Assembly (NCBI GenBank): GCA_035620895.1
Contig: DASPFY010000010.1
Location: 1-64,000, forward strand
Length of the DNA stretch: 64,000 bases
Direction: 5' to 3'
Source of the DNA: TA-21 sp035620895
GTDB taxonomy: Archaea; Thermoproteota; Nitrososphaeria; Nitrososphaerales; Nitrososphaeraceae
The notes beneath the pieces were generated by a model. The model worked only from the letters and a program-made list of their open reading frames with translations. It did no database searches and was not told where the DNA came from. This document shows, one piece after another, positions 53,052 to 62,737 of the stretch (positions within the stretch are counted from its first letter, which is position 1; every line of letters begins with the position of its first letter). A program made the translations under genes and the position numbers.

Positions 53052-55172
53052 ATGGTTGACAGACAAAAGATCCAGAATATTGTTGAATCTTCGAAGGGCA
53101 ATCCAAAAGTCATAACAGAAGAATCCTCAAAAGAAATTCTTGGTGAATACGGAATCAGGGTTCCAAAATATGCACTTGTGACAAATAGTGATGAAGCAGC
53201 AGAAAAATCAAAAGAAATTGGTTTTCCATTGGTTGCAAAAATAGTTTCTCCAGATATTTTGCACAAGACAGACGTCGGTGGTGTTAAAGTAGGATTAGGC
53301 TCTGAGGATGAGGTTAAGAAAGCATTTGATGACATGTTTTATAGACTTAAGGAAAAATTTGATGTGAAGGGAGTGCTATTGGAAAAGATGGTTCCAGGAG
53401 GGGTTGAATTAATTATTGGGCTCCAAAACGATTTTCAGTTCGGGCCATCCATAATGGTAGGTCTAGGTGGCATTTACACAGAATTATTCAAGGATGTTTC
53501 ATTCAGAGTTCTTCCAGTCACAAAGGGTGATGCATTAAAAATGTTGGAGTCTCTAAGAGGAAAAAATATTCTGAAAGGATTTAGAGGTTCAAAGGCGATT
53601 GATTTGGACATGTTAAGTGAAGCAATTGTAAATATTGGGACTCTAGGAGTGGACATGGCTGGAAAATATGAGAGCATTGATTTTAATCCGGTCGTGGTTT
53701 ATCCTGATAGTTATTACGTGGTAGATGCAAAGATCATTCTTAAGGAAAAATCTTCAGAGAATGCAATTTCAATAGCTAATCCCGATTCAAGTTACATGGA
53801 TCTATTCTTTAATGCCAAATCTGTAGCATTAATCGGTGCATCGCCAGAGCCAGGCAAGATAGGAAATTCTGTCATGGAAAGCCTCGTAAAACATGATTAC
53901 AAGGGCAAAGTTTATCCCGTAAACGCAAAAGGTTATTCCGAAATAATGGGTGTAAAAGCTTACAAAAACCTATTGGATATAAAAGATCCCGTAGATGTTG
54001 TTATTGTAACTGTCGATCTTAAATTTGTACCAGATCTTCTTACTGAATGTGGAAAAAAGAATATCCATAACATGGTAATAATATCCGGCGGTGGTAAAGA
54101 ACTTGGAGGAGAACGTGCAGCTATTGAGAAACGTATCCAAGATCTATCCCATGAATTGAACGTTAGAATAATTGGTCCAAACTGCATTGGTATATTTAAT
54201 GGAGAAAACAGACTTGATTGCGCATTTCAAGGTCACCTGAGAATGTTAAGACCAAAGCAGGGGAATGTAGCCTTCCTATCCCAGAGTGGGACGATTGGAA
54301 TTGCGTTCATGGAGACTTCTGATGCATTCGGTCTGAGCAAGATGATTTCTTATGGTAACAGGTCCGATGTTGATGAAGCTGATATGATACACTATTTGGC
54401 ACAGGATCCTAATACAAACGTAATCGGCTTGTATGTAGAAGGGCTTGGAGACGGTCGCAAGTTTATGAATTCCGCAAAGAACGTTATAAAAGAGCATCAA
54501 AAACCAATTGTAGTTTTCAAAAATGGTCGATCTACCAAAGGAGCAAAGCAAGCAGCCTCTCATACTGGTTCGCTGGGTGGATCCTTTGCTGTAATAAGTG
54601 GAGCCTTTGAACAAACTGGAATTATTTCTGTGGATTCTTATGAAGAATTAACTTCTGCTCTTAAGGCATTAACATGGCAACCCGTTCCAAAAGGAAACAA
54701 AATTGCTATGGTAACAAATGGAGCAGGACCTATCATTGCTGCAATAGATAATTTTGAAAGGCTAGATTTGGAACTAGCGCAATTAAGTGATCAAACTATG
54801 AAATCATTCAAAGAACATTATCCAGCGACTTATGTAATTGGCAATCCATGTGATGTTACAGGTTCTGCAAGTGCTGATGATTATCGATTTGCTATTCAGT
54901 CGTTCTTAGATGATCCTAACGTAGATATCATCATGCCCTGGTTTGTGTTCCAAGATGATCCACTGGAAGAAAAAATAGTTGATATTCTAGCAGATTTTCA
55001 GAAACAAAAGAAAAAACCGATGCTGATAGGCGCTATGGGAGGTCCATTTACCGAAAAGATCTCTAAAAAAATTGAGGAGTTCAATATACCTGTCTACCAA
55101 TCTGTAATCACATGGATAACAGCGGCCGGAAGTCTGGCAAAGTGGCATAGGGTTAAGGAAAGCTTAAAATAA
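53052..55172 (+). CDS. ADP-forming acyl-CoA synthetase (acetate/hydroxyacid-CoA ligase family)
   Basis: 706 residues. The N-terminal ATP-grasp half (residues 1-240) has 'GIRVPKYALVTNSDEAAEKS', 'FPLVAKIVSPDILHKTDVGG' and 'GVKVGL'. The C-terminal half has the CoA-binding Rossmann domain 'SVALIGASPEPGKIGNSVM' followed by the succinyl-CoA-synthetase-like domain with 'LSQSGTIGIAFMETSDAFGL' and the phosphohistidine-type 'ASHTGSLGGSFAV'. In thaumarchaea homologues activate 3-hydroxypropionate and 4-hydroxybutyrate in carbon fixation with ADP formation. Which of these, or acetate, is used here cannot be told. Confidence 0.88.
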   Translation: MVDRQKIQNIVESSKGNPKVITEESSKEILGEYGIRVPKYALVTNSDEAAEKSKEIGFPLVAKIVSPDILHKTDVGGVKVGLGSEDEVKKAFDDMFYRLKEKFDVKGVLLEKMVPGGVELIIGLQNDFQFGPSIMVGLGGIYTELFKDVSFRVLPVTKGDALKMLESLRGKNILKGFRGSKAIDLDMLSEAIVNIGTLGVDMAGKYESIDFNPVVVYPDSYYVVDAKIILKEKSSENAISIANPDSSYMDLFFNAKSVALIGASPEPGKIGNSVMESLVKHDYKGKVYPVNAKGYSEIMGVKAYKNLLDIKDPVDVVIVTVDLKFVPDLLTECGKKNIHNMVIISGGGKELGGERAAIEKRIQDLSHELNVRIIGPNCIGIFNGENRLDCAFQGHLRMLRPKQGNVAFLSQSGTIGIAFMETSDAFGLSKMISYGNRSDVDEADMIHYLAQDPNTNVIGLYVEGLGDGRKFMNSAKNVIKEHQKPIVVFKNGRSTKGAKQAASHTGSLGGSFAVISGAFEQTGIISVDSYEELTSALKALTWQPVPKGNKIAMVTNGAGPIIAAIDNFERLDLELAQLSDQTMKSFKEHYPATYVIGNPCDVTGSASADDYRFAIQSFLDDPNVDIIMPWFVFQDDPLEEKIVDILADFQKQKKKPMLIGAMGGPFTEKISKKIEEFNIPVYQSVITWITAAGSLAKWHRVKESLK

Positions 55173-55260
55173 TTTTTGTTTCAAGTACCCATTTTTGTTT
55201 TTGCGCAGCTTCATCATTTTTCAAAAGGTTATTATAGTTTATTAGGGCATTGTATTGATA

Positions 55261-55611
55261 ATGGAAAGTACACACCAAACGCAACTGATTACGATTAGTC
55301 CAAAGGCGGCAGAGAAAGTAATGGAATTTATGAAACAAGAGAATAAGGACAGTTTGTACCTGAGAGTCTATGTTTCCGGTGGAGGTTGTTCAGGTCTCTC
55401 ATATGGTATGGGTTTTGAAGAAAAGCCAGATGAAGATGACAATGTTATTGATCAAAACGGCATCAAGATGATCGTCGATAGTTACAGTCAAAAATACCTT
55501 AAAGGAACGAATATTGATTACATTGAGAGTCTTATGGGATCTGGTTTTAAGATAAATAATCCTAATGTAACCAAATCATGTTCATGTGGACATTCCTTTT
55601 CGACCGAATAG
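55261..55611 (+). CDS. A-type Fe-S carrier (HesB/IscA/ErpA family)
   Basis: 116 residues from ATG 55261 (a TTG at 55255 adds two). The three conserved Cys are in 'VSGGGCSGLSYGMGFEEKP' and near the end 'KSCSCGHSFSTE' (C-x-C). It carries a Fe-S or iron intermediate. SufS and SufU lie about 2.5 kb downstream. A TATA-like stretch (ttattatagttta) sits about 30 bases upstream. Confidence 0.9.
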   Translation: MESTHQTQLITISPKAAEKVMEFMKQENKDSLYLRVYVSGGGCSGLSYGMGFEEKPDEDDNVIDQNGIKMIVDSYSQKYLKGTNIDYIESLMGSGFKINNPNVTKSCSCGHSFSTE

Positions 55612-55670
55612 AAAAATTTTTTTAACTACGTCTTTCTGAAAATTTTCTTTATCTTTGTTATTTGTCGGAG

Positions 55671-56957
55671 TTAGGGCCATAATCCCCTTAACTTTATGGC
55701 ATCCACAACTCTATTTATTGCAACTATCATACTTGCCTTTCTCATGTCTGTATTGTGTTTTGAATGGGTATCATAAACCCCCAAAAATGCCTTTGTGATG
55801 TTTGTATCTAGCCGATCATTGACTTCCGCTTCTGTCCAATAGTCTCTACGCAAATTTTGTAACCATTCAAAATACGAGACCGTAACTCCACCTCCATTGG
55901 CCAAGATATCGGGTATCACCATGATTTTATTATTAAATAAAATCTTGTCAGCTTCTGGAGTAGTTGGTCCATTTGCAGCTTCTGCTACGATTTTGGTCCT
56001 TATCTTTCCAGCGTTATCTTTAGTTATTTGATTTTCCAAAGCAGCAGGAATCAAAACTGTACATTCCGTTTCAAGAAGTTCTTTGTTGGAAATCGTTTGG
56101 CTGCCTTGAAAATTTGATACAGATCCGGTTTTTTCTTTGTGTTTCCTGAGTGAAGCAGTATCGATGCCATTTTTATTAATTATACATCCCCTTGAATCAC
56201 TTGCGGCTATTATTTTTGCTCCTTGTTCTTCAACGAGCTGAGCAGAAAATTGCCCAGCATTTCCGAATCCCTGAACAACAACGCTTGCATTTTTCATGTC
56301 GATATTTAGTTTTTTGGCAGCTTCCCTTACTGCAATGGCAAGACCTCTACCCGTTGCTTCGTTACGTCCAAGGGATCCTCCAATTTGTATAGGTTTGCCC
56401 GTAATCACTTCAGGTTGTACGTAATTTCCTTTGATTACCGAGAACGTGTCCATAATCCAAGCCATCTCTTTTCCACCTGTGTATACATCAGGTGCAGGAA
56501 TATCCTTGTACGGTCCAATAATATCTGAAATTCCATATGCATACCTTCTAGTCATTCTTTCTAATTCTCCTTCTGACATACTTTTTGGATCGCATATTAT
56601 ACCACCTTTCCCCCCACCATATGGGATATTTGCAATGGCGCACTTCCATGTCATCCACATAGAAAGAGCTTTAACTTCATCTATTGTTACCTGTGGATGA
56701 TAACGTATTCCGCCTTTGAATGGTCCTAAAGCGTCGTTATGCTGAGAACGAAAACCAGTGAAAACTTTAATGGTTCCATCATCCATTTTAACAGGGATAG
56801 ATATCGTCAACACCCTTTTTGGTTGAGCCAAAAACTGATGCAGACCTTTGTCAAGACCAATCATTGATGAAACTTCATCAAGTTGAGTGAGCGCCACTTT
56901 AAATGGATTGATTCCACTATTTGCAGAATTTGACATTACGTGAGTTGAAAAAACCAC
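55671..56957 (-). CDS. gdhA: Glutamate dehydrogenase
   Basis: 428 residues. 'GPFKGGIRYHPQVTIDEVKA', catalytic Lys region 'PYGGGKGGIICDPK', 'QGFGNAGQFSAQLVEEQGAK' NAD(P)-binding, 'NGPTTPEADKIL' and 'FEWLQNLRRDYW' are the standard Glu/Leu dehydrogenase segments. It interconverts glutamate with 2-oxoglutarate and ammonia, an obvious assimilation step in an ammonia oxidiser. Cofactor preference not resolved. Confidence 0.94.
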   Translation of the reverse strand: MVFSTHVMSNSANSGINPFKVALTQLDEVSSMIGLDKGLHQFLAQPKRVLTISIPVKMDDGTIKVFTGFRSQHNDALGPFKGGIRYHPQVTIDEVKALSMWMTWKCAIANIPYGGGKGGIICDPKSMSEGELERMTRRYAYGISDIIGPYKDIPAPDVYTGGKEMAWIMDTFSVIKGNYVQPEVITGKPIQIGGSLGRNEATGRGLAIAVREAAKKLNIDMKNASVVVQGFGNAGQFSAQLVEEQGAKIIAASDSRGCIINKNGIDTASLRKHKEKTGSVSNFQGSQTISNKELLETECTVLIPAALENQITKDNAGKIRTKIVAEAANGPTTPEADKILFNNKIMVIPDILANGGGVTVSYFEWLQNLRRDYWTEAEVNDRLDTNITKAFLGVYDTHSKHNTDMRKASMIVAINRVVDAIKLRGLWP

Positions 56958-57013
56958 ATATTTAAATTTTGAAATGAAACATCTAAAAAAACAATTTTAC
57001 AGCAATGTTAAGG

Positions 57014-57340
57014 TCATCTGTTAATTTTTTCGAAAATGAGGAGCCTTAATTCTTCATCATTTTTATTGACATGATCTATCCCTAACGACTCTGCTATCAT
57101 TTCGAGTTTATGACGTTCACTTTCCACAGCACTAGCCATCCGTGGTCCAATGTAATTGGAATCATCATCGATTTTTTGCTTAAGCGACATAGTACGAACC
57201 TTTTCAAATTCCCCCATAGCTTTCCCTATGGTTCTAGAGAATTCAGGTAATTTCTTTGAACCAAAAAGGAGAATAACCACAAGTAGTCCTATAATTATCC
57301 ATTCTGAACCACCGATGTTCATCAGGTAATTTTCAAACAT
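57014..57340 (-). CDS. tatA: Sec-independent translocase TatA-like subunit
   Basis: 108 residues. N-terminal transmembrane helix (residues 12-29, IIIGLLVVILLFG) followed by the FG-K-LP signature 'FGSKKLPEFSRTIGKAMGEFE' (split at 20: FGSKKLPEFSRTIGKAMGE) and an amphipathic helix. The C-terminal 55 residues are charged and unusually long. Forms Tat export pores for folded proteins. Confidence 0.88.
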   Translation of the reverse strand: MFENYLMNIGGSEWIIIGLLVVILLFGSKKLPEFSRTIGKAMGEFEKVRTMSLKQKIDDDSNYIGPRMASAVESERHKLEMIAESLGIDHVNKNDEELRLLIFEKINR

Positions 57341-57543
57341 GTGAATATTTTAATTCAAATGAAATGAAAAATAAGTCTTTGCTAAGAGTCATTTGGTGAC
57401 TTTAGTGTTTTGATACAGTTTGACCTGGCGATCCTTTTAGAGAATCATGAATTCATATTGTTTGCCTATTAAGAGTACCTGAAAAAACCTTGCGATATCA
57501 AGACAATATTCATTAACGTTGGATTGGTAATTCTATTTGGTAG

Positions 57544-57978
57544 ATGATACATAAAAGGGATGAAATTGTCCTAAAAATTCGAGAGTTTATTGAATCATTA
57601 AATCACGAATCTAAAGCAGGAGCAGTTGTCGCAGTAGAGGGTAAGAAGGATGAAATTGCCTTGAGAGATTTAGGATTTCAGGGTGAAATCTTGGTATATA
57701 ATAATTTTAAGGGAATTACTAATTTTGTAGACTATGTATCAAGAAATGGTAGAAAGGTCATACTATTGCTTGATAGAGATAAGAAGGGGAGAGCCTTAAC
57801 CTCAAAAATCTTTAAAAAACTAAGCCTGTTGTGTCCTCATGACAGTTTGTATTATAAAAAGTGGTTCGTGAAGATGACTCATGGTAAGATTATGTGTGTC
57901 GAGAACCTATCTAACTATTGTTTACCGGTTGCAGAAAACTATTCCAAATTTGCTTTCGAGTCAAGGGCCGTAATCTAA
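57544..57978 (+). CDS. Toprim-domain protein
   Basis: 144 residues. A small Toprim domain: 'GAVVAVEGKKDEIALRDLGF' with the conserved Glu, and 'KVILLLDRDKKGRALTSKIF' with the D-x-D-type metal motif (D-R-D). It resembles archaeal UPF0292 and RNase M5-like single Toprim proteins. Directly precedes sufS. Catalytic role in DNA/RNA phosphotransfer is inferred from the fold only. Confidence 0.75.
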   Translation: MIHKRDEIVLKIREFIESLNHESKAGAVVAVEGKKDEIALRDLGFQGEILVYNNFKGITNFVDYVSRNGRKVILLLDRDKKGRALTSKIFKKLSLLCPHDSLYYKKWFVKMTHGKIMCVENLSNYCLPVAENYSKFAFESRAVI

Positions 57979-57979
57979 G

Positions 57980-57987
57980 TTTATATC
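57980..57987 (+). promoter_or_regulatory. TATA box for sufS
   Basis: tttatatc is centred about 28 bases before the ATG at 58012, the spacing expected for a leaderless archaeal transcript. Confidence 0.45.
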
Positions 57988-58011
57988 TCTTATTACTTAT
58001 TTTAAAAATTG

Positions 58012-59250
58012 ATGCAAAGAAGCATTGTAGACAGCTATGCATTAAGAAATGATTTTCCAATTTTTAAGAAAAAAATCAATGGCAAGGAACTTGTTTATTT
58101 GGATAATGCTTCTACTACGCAAAAACCATATTCTGTGATTGATTCGATCACGGATTTTTATACAAATTATAATTCCAATATCCACAGAGCAGTCTATCAG
58201 CTAGCCGAAGAGGCAACAGAATTATATGAGCAAAGTCGGGAGAAAATTGCAAATTTTATTAGCGCGCGCCCTGAAGAAATCGTCTTTACGAGGAACACGA
58301 CAGAATCAATAAATCTTATTGCACATTCTTGGGCCAGATCAAATCTCAAAAAAAATGATGGCATTGTTATCACCGAGTTAGAACACCATAGCAATATAGT
58401 ACCCTGGCAGATACTATGTCAAGAGATTGGAACACGATTAGAATATGTTGGAATTGATGAAAACGGATTTTTAGATCTTGAACATATGATAGAATTGATT
58501 TGTTCAAAAAAAGTGAAACTGGTTTCCCTTAGTCATATGTCAAACGTACTGGGCACCATTGTGCCAATTGAAGGGATTATAAAGGTAGCTCACCAACATG
58601 GCATACCAGTTATCGTCGATGGTGCACAGTCAGTACCACATATGCCAGTAAATGTTAAAAATATGGATTGTGATTTCTTGGTATTCTCCGCACACAAGAT
58701 GTTAGGTCCCACTGGAGTGGGAGTCTTATACGCAAAAAAAGAATTTCTTGAGAAAATGAGACCATTTATGGGCGGTGGCGATATGATTAAGGAGGTCTTT
58801 AAATTTCACACAAGTTACAACGAGGTCCCTTACAAATTTGAGGCAGGTACTCCAAATATTGCTGACGTTGTAGGATTTGGTGCAGCTATTGATTATCTAG
58901 AAAAAATTGGAATGGAAAACATCAGGAAACATGAGATAAGTCTGACAGATTATGCGCTGGAATCAATTCTTTCACTAGAGTATGTTACAATATACGGCCC
59001 AAGTGATCCCAAATACAGGGGAGGAGTTATATCATTCAATATTGCAGATATCCACCCTCATGACCTCGCAACAATAATGAATGATCACGGAATTGCGATA
59101 AGGTCCGGTCATCATTGTGCCCAAGTATTAATGCAAAGACTAGACGTTCCAGCAACATCCAGAGCAAGCTTTTACATTTATAATACTAAAGAAGAAATAG
59201 ATAAGTTCGTTAATGCTATTAAAGAGGCAGGGAGAATCTTCAAAATATGA
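58012..59250 (+). CDS. sufS: Cysteine desulfurase SufS
   Basis: 412 residues from ATG 58012 (a TTG immediately upstream is also in frame). PLP-enzyme motifs: 'VYLDNASTTQKPYSVIDSI', 'VITELEHHSNIVPWQ', 'VDGAQSVPHMPV' and PLP-Lys in 'FLVFSAHKMLGPTG', catalytic Cys in 'RSGHHCAQVLM'. Class II SufS type. Overlaps sufU by 4 bases; delivers sulfur for Fe-S clusters. Also a possible source of sulfur for thiolation. Confidence 0.94.
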   Translation: MQRSIVDSYALRNDFPIFKKKINGKELVYLDNASTTQKPYSVIDSITDFYTNYNSNIHRAVYQLAEEATELYEQSREKIANFISARPEEIVFTRNTTESINLIAHSWARSNLKKNDGIVITELEHHSNIVPWQILCQEIGTRLEYVGIDENGFLDLEHMIELICSKKVKLVSLSHMSNVLGTIVPIEGIIKVAHQHGIPVIVDGAQSVPHMPVNVKNMDCDFLVFSAHKMLGPTGVGVLYAKKEFLEKMRPFMGGGDMIKEVFKFHTSYNEVPYKFEAGTPNIADVVGFGAAIDYLEKIGMENIRKHEISLTDYALESILSLEYVTIYGPSDPKYRGGVISFNIADIHPHDLATIMNDHGIAIRSGHHCAQVLMQRLDVPATSRASFYIYNTKEEIDKFVNAIKEAGRIFKI

Positions 59251-59675
59251 GTGATGATATATACAGAGAGATCATACTAGATCACTACAGGAATCCAAGA
59301 AATAAAGGGAAATTGGAGAACGCAGATGTTACAGTTCATGACAGTAACCCTCTTTGCGGTGATGAAATAGATATTCATTTGAAGGTAGATGGTGGGGTGA
59401 TCAAAGACGTAAAATTTGAAGGTAAAGGGTGTGCAATTAGTCAGGCTAGTGCCTCTATGTTAACAGAATTGGTCATTGGTAAGGATTTGAATGTAGTCAA
59501 GGATTTGAAAAAGGAAGACATCCTTGAAAATATTGTATTGACGAACTTGGGGCCTGCAAGAATCAAATGCGCACTCCTTTCATTGAAGGTACTAAAAGTA
59601 GGAATGGTGAAATATTATTCAGATAATGATCCAAAATCAGCAGAACAAATTAAAAATGAATCTTCACTCTATTGA
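59247..59675 (+). CDS. sufU: SufU/IscU-type Fe-S scaffold or sulfur acceptor
   Basis: 142 residues. 'DHYRNPRNKGKLENADVTVH' N-terminus, cluster Cys in 'SNPLCGDEIDI', 'FEGKGCAISQASASMLTELV' and 'ARIKCALLSLKVL', with the SufU-type G-K-G-C-A motif. Overlaps sufS by 4 bases, so the pair is translated together. Confidence 0.92.
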   Translation: MSDDIYREIILDHYRNPRNKGKLENADVTVHDSNPLCGDEIDIHLKVDGGVIKDVKFEGKGCAISQASASMLTELVIGKDLNVVKDLKKEDILENIVLTNLGPARIKCALLSLKVLKVGMVKYYSDNDPKSAEQIKNESSLY

Positions 59676-59767
59676 CCAATGTTGTAACTAATGAGCAGTA
59701 CTATTTTGATCTATTTTCAATAATGTCTGGGTCCAATTAGATCTCTAAGATTATTCGGTAATCATGA

Positions 59768-60436
59768 TTGATACATATTCGATCATTTCAATTCTTAGCA
59801 ATCTTAGTCGCATTCATGATACTTACGGTTTTAGTCCATTTCCGATATTTTTCGTCAATAGATGTTTTAGTCTACAATGCATTTGGCAGTTTTAGTCCTG
59901 ACCAATATTTACTCTACTTTTTCGTGATCATTTCATCTTTTGGAGAGGTGATAAACCTAATTTTTCTGGCCATAGTTTTTACCATAATAAGAAGAACGAG
60001 AAAAATGGGAATGATATTGATGATAACAATCATGACAATAGCCATACTGGTTTCTTATATGAAACCACTAATTGCTCAGCCAAAACCACCGGAATCGCAG
60101 AGGATACCCAACCTTCCCGAGGGTTTTCAACTTGAAAGTGATAGTTTATTGACGGGGGCCCGCAATTTCTCCTACCCCTCAAATCACACAGCTATCATAA
60201 CTGCATTTGCTTACATTGTCACAACTATCTTGCGACTAAAAAGAAAAAAATATGCTCATCTTCTATGGATACTGCCACCAATGCTAATGGTGTCAAATTT
60301 ATTTCTAGGATTAAATTATTTGACTGATTTAATTGGAGGTTTACTACTAGGCTTAATTATTTCAATAACTATGAGCAACGTCTTAAAACTCGAGGTCCCG
60401 TTTATGATGAATAAGTTCAAAAATACTAGTCAGTAG
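59768..60436 (+). CDS. PAP2-like membrane protein with altered catalytic motifs
   Basis: 222 residues from TTG; about five transmembrane segments. Signature 1 is 'KPLIAQPKPP' (the usual Arg replaced by Lys) and signature 2 is 'SYPSNHTAIITAF' (PSNH present). The third signature should be S-R-x5-H-x3-D but reads 'SNLFLGLNYLTD', with Asn at both the Arg and His positions. The nucleophilic His is therefore missing. It may bind polyprenyl-phosphate substrates without hydrolysing them, or act differently. Confidence 0.72.
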   Translation: MIHIRSFQFLAILVAFMILTVLVHFRYFSSIDVLVYNAFGSFSPDQYLLYFFVIISSFGEVINLIFLAIVFTIIRRTRKMGMILMITIMTIAILVSYMKPLIAQPKPPESQRIPNLPEGFQLESDSLLTGARNFSYPSNHTAIITAFAYIVTTILRLKRKKYAHLLWILPPMLMVSNLFLGLNYLTDLIGGLLLGLIISITMSNVLKLEVPFMMNKFKNTSQ

Positions 60437-60454
60437 CCAAAATCCTTTCCTAAT

Positions 60455-60778
60455 CTACAATTTTTCTGCCATTTTTGGATTCAACAGCAACCAGCCATAA
60501 TTATGGGCATCGTGGATATATCTTATATCTCTCAAATTGGCAATTAATTTGTTTTTTTTCAGCGAAAGCATTATCTCGGAATATATGGCAGCACCTAATC
60601 TTTTCACATCATTCTCGGATTTCAAATGACGTGGTAGTAATATTCTACAACTGAATTCTCCTGATTCGGACCTTCTATAATGATCAATAAATTCATCAAT
60701 CATCGGCCTAATTTCAGAGACTTGATTTATTTTGTAGGTCAGCTTTGCAGGAAAATTTACCAGTTGAGTTGAGTTCAT
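60455..60778 (-). CDS. Conserved-looking small protein of unknown function
   Basis: 107 residues. Mostly alpha/beta with charged helices: 'EIRPMIDEFIDHYRRSESGE', 'RHLKSENDVKRLGAAIYSEI'. The C-terminus 'YIHDAHNYGWLLLNPKMAEK' is notable. No family recognised. Convergent with the PAP2-like gene (18 bases apart) and divergent from topoisomerase IB. Confidence 0.5.
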   Translation of the reverse strand: MNSTQLVNFPAKLTYKINQVSEIRPMIDEFIDHYRRSESGEFSCRILLPRHLKSENDVKRLGAAIYSEIMLSLKKNKLIANLRDIRYIHDAHNYGWLLLNPKMAEKL

Positions 60779-60891
60779 ATTATACCTATTTTACAACAGA
60801 ATAAATAAATCATTTGTACAGTTCAAAATTTGTGATAGATGTTTCAAGCGGATAAGGTTTAAGAATAGTTAATTGGACATTTTGAATGTAG

Positions 60892-62604
60892 TTGACAATA
60901 TCCTCTAAAGTTGCCACTTCCAACAAATGGACAGAACTGGAACACAATGGTGTCGCCTTCCCACCAGAATATATTCAGCGTGGAATAAATATCAAAATTC
61001 TAGGGGAGATCCTTTTCTTAAATCGTGAACAAGAAGAACCCATTTATGCATGGGCAAAAAAGAAGGATACCCATTATGTAAAGGATCCTGTATTTCAATC
61101 AAATTTTATTGCCGATTTCAAAAAATTACTTCCCGAACGATTTAGATCGGTTCAAAAAATTCATGAAATTGACATGACCGAGGCATTTAGTTTGGTGGAT
61201 AAGGAATTAAAGATTAAGGAAGATGAAAAAATAAGAATAAAATCACTTCCAAGAGAAGAAAAAAGACGAATTAGCCAGGAAAAAAAAATAGAAAGAGAGA
61301 AGCTGAAATCAATTTATGGAAAAGCAAAGATAGATGGAATCGAAGTTGACGTTGCCAATTGGCTTGTTGAACCTCCTGGAATATTTATGGGAAGGGGACT
61401 TCATCCATTAAGAGGAAGATGGAAGCCCAGAATTACTCCCAATGATGTAACACTCAACCTGGGGGAAAATGCATCTGTACCCGAAGGACCGTGGAAGGCT
61501 ATTGTTCATGATCATAATTCAACATGGTTGGCTTCATGGATAGAAAATTTAACTGGAAAGAGAAAGTATGTGTGGTTGCATGATTCATCCTACTTACGAC
61601 AAGACAACGATAAGGCAAAATATGACATAGCAAAGAAACTAGAATATTACATTCTTGCTATTGAAAAGGAGATTATTAATCAAATGTTAAACGCTAAGGA
61701 TACAACAAAAAGAAAGGTCGCCACGGTTTGCTATCTCATAAATAAATTGGCCATGAGAGTTGGTGATGAAAAAGATCCTGACGAAGCAGACACTATAGGT
61801 GCGTCTACTCTCAGAGTCGAACATCTTAAGTTCCCAAAAATTAATGATAAAGTTCAAATAGAATTCAATTTCCTCGGCAAAGATAGTGTTCCTTGGCAAA
61901 AGACGTTGGAAATATCCAGTCCTGATACAAAAGCGCTTTATGAGAATTTGCTGTTTTTCATGAAGGGAAAGGATCGAACTGAGGAAATATTTGAAGACAT
62001 CACATCGTCTAAAGTAAATAAATTCCTCAGATCAATTGATAATGAGAATCTACCTAATTTGACTGCAAAGGTTTTCAGAACTTACATAGCTACTGCAGTC
62101 GTAAAGAAGCATCTATCTGCGTCAAATATGAAACTTAGTAGGAGTGAAAGTGAATTTAAGAAAGTATACTTGGCAAAAATTGCAAATCTTCAAGCCGCTG
62201 TAACTTGTAATCACAAAAAAGGAATAGATCCGAAGAATCCAGCAAGCAAAAAGGCATGGGAAAAATTTGAACAGTCATTAGCTAACAAAAAAGATAAAAT
62301 CAAACAACTAAAACTTGAGTTGAAAGAGAAAAAATGGAAAACTGAGCTACAGAAATTAAAGAAGGAACAAAGAATTGAAAAGCTTGAATTCCAATTACGA
62401 CTCCAGCAAGAAACTAAGGATTACAACCTCGGTACTTCATTAAGAAACTACATAGATCCACGCGTTTTCAAATCATGGTGCGAATACGTAGATTTGGATT
62501 GGACGAAAATTTATACAAGTACTCTTCAGAGAAAATTTAAATGGATTGAACAGTACTCGAAAAGTGATTTAAAAAAATATCTGAATATAAATAATACAAA
62601 CTAA
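60892..62604 (+). CDS. topIB: DNA topoisomerase IB, eukaryotic type
   Basis: 570 residues from TTG; a TAG sits directly upstream in frame, so no earlier start exists. N-terminal 'WTELEHNGVAFPPEY', core 'VATVCYLINKLAMRVGDEKD', 'TFRTYIATAVV'-like 'KVFRTYIATAVVKKHL', a coiled-coil linker (about residues 440-505, very Lys/Glu-rich), and the catalytic Tyr in 'SLRNYIDPRVFKSW' (human 'LNYLDPR'). Topo IB of this kind is a thaumarchaeal hallmark. It relaxes supercoils through a 3'-phosphotyrosine intermediate. The TTG start with no in-frame ATG nearby is noteworthy. Confidence 0.94.
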   Translation: MTISSKVATSNKWTELEHNGVAFPPEYIQRGINIKILGEILFLNREQEEPIYAWAKKKDTHYVKDPVFQSNFIADFKKLLPERFRSVQKIHEIDMTEAFSLVDKELKIKEDEKIRIKSLPREEKRRISQEKKIEREKLKSIYGKAKIDGIEVDVANWLVEPPGIFMGRGLHPLRGRWKPRITPNDVTLNLGENASVPEGPWKAIVHDHNSTWLASWIENLTGKRKYVWLHDSSYLRQDNDKAKYDIAKKLEYYILAIEKEIINQMLNAKDTTKRKVATVCYLINKLAMRVGDEKDPDEADTIGASTLRVEHLKFPKINDKVQIEFNFLGKDSVPWQKTLEISSPDTKALYENLLFFMKGKDRTEEIFEDITSSKVNKFLRSIDNENLPNLTAKVFRTYIATAVVKKHLSASNMKLSRSESEFKKVYLAKIANLQAAVTCNHKKGIDPKNPASKKAWEKFEQSLANKKDKIKQLKLELKEKKWKTELQKLKKEQRIEKLEFQLRLQQETKDYNLGTSLRNYIDPRVFKSWCEYVDLDWTKIYTSTLQRKFKWIEQYSKSDLKKYLNINNTN

Positions 62605-62737
62605 CTAATCATATGAATACTAATCTCAAACTTTTTATGATTTGCGGTTTATCTGACCTGCCAGGATTATATCACGATCACAATAGTGGTAATTCGAGAA
62701 TCGATAAGTATTTCTCTTATTTGAGGTCGTTTTTATA

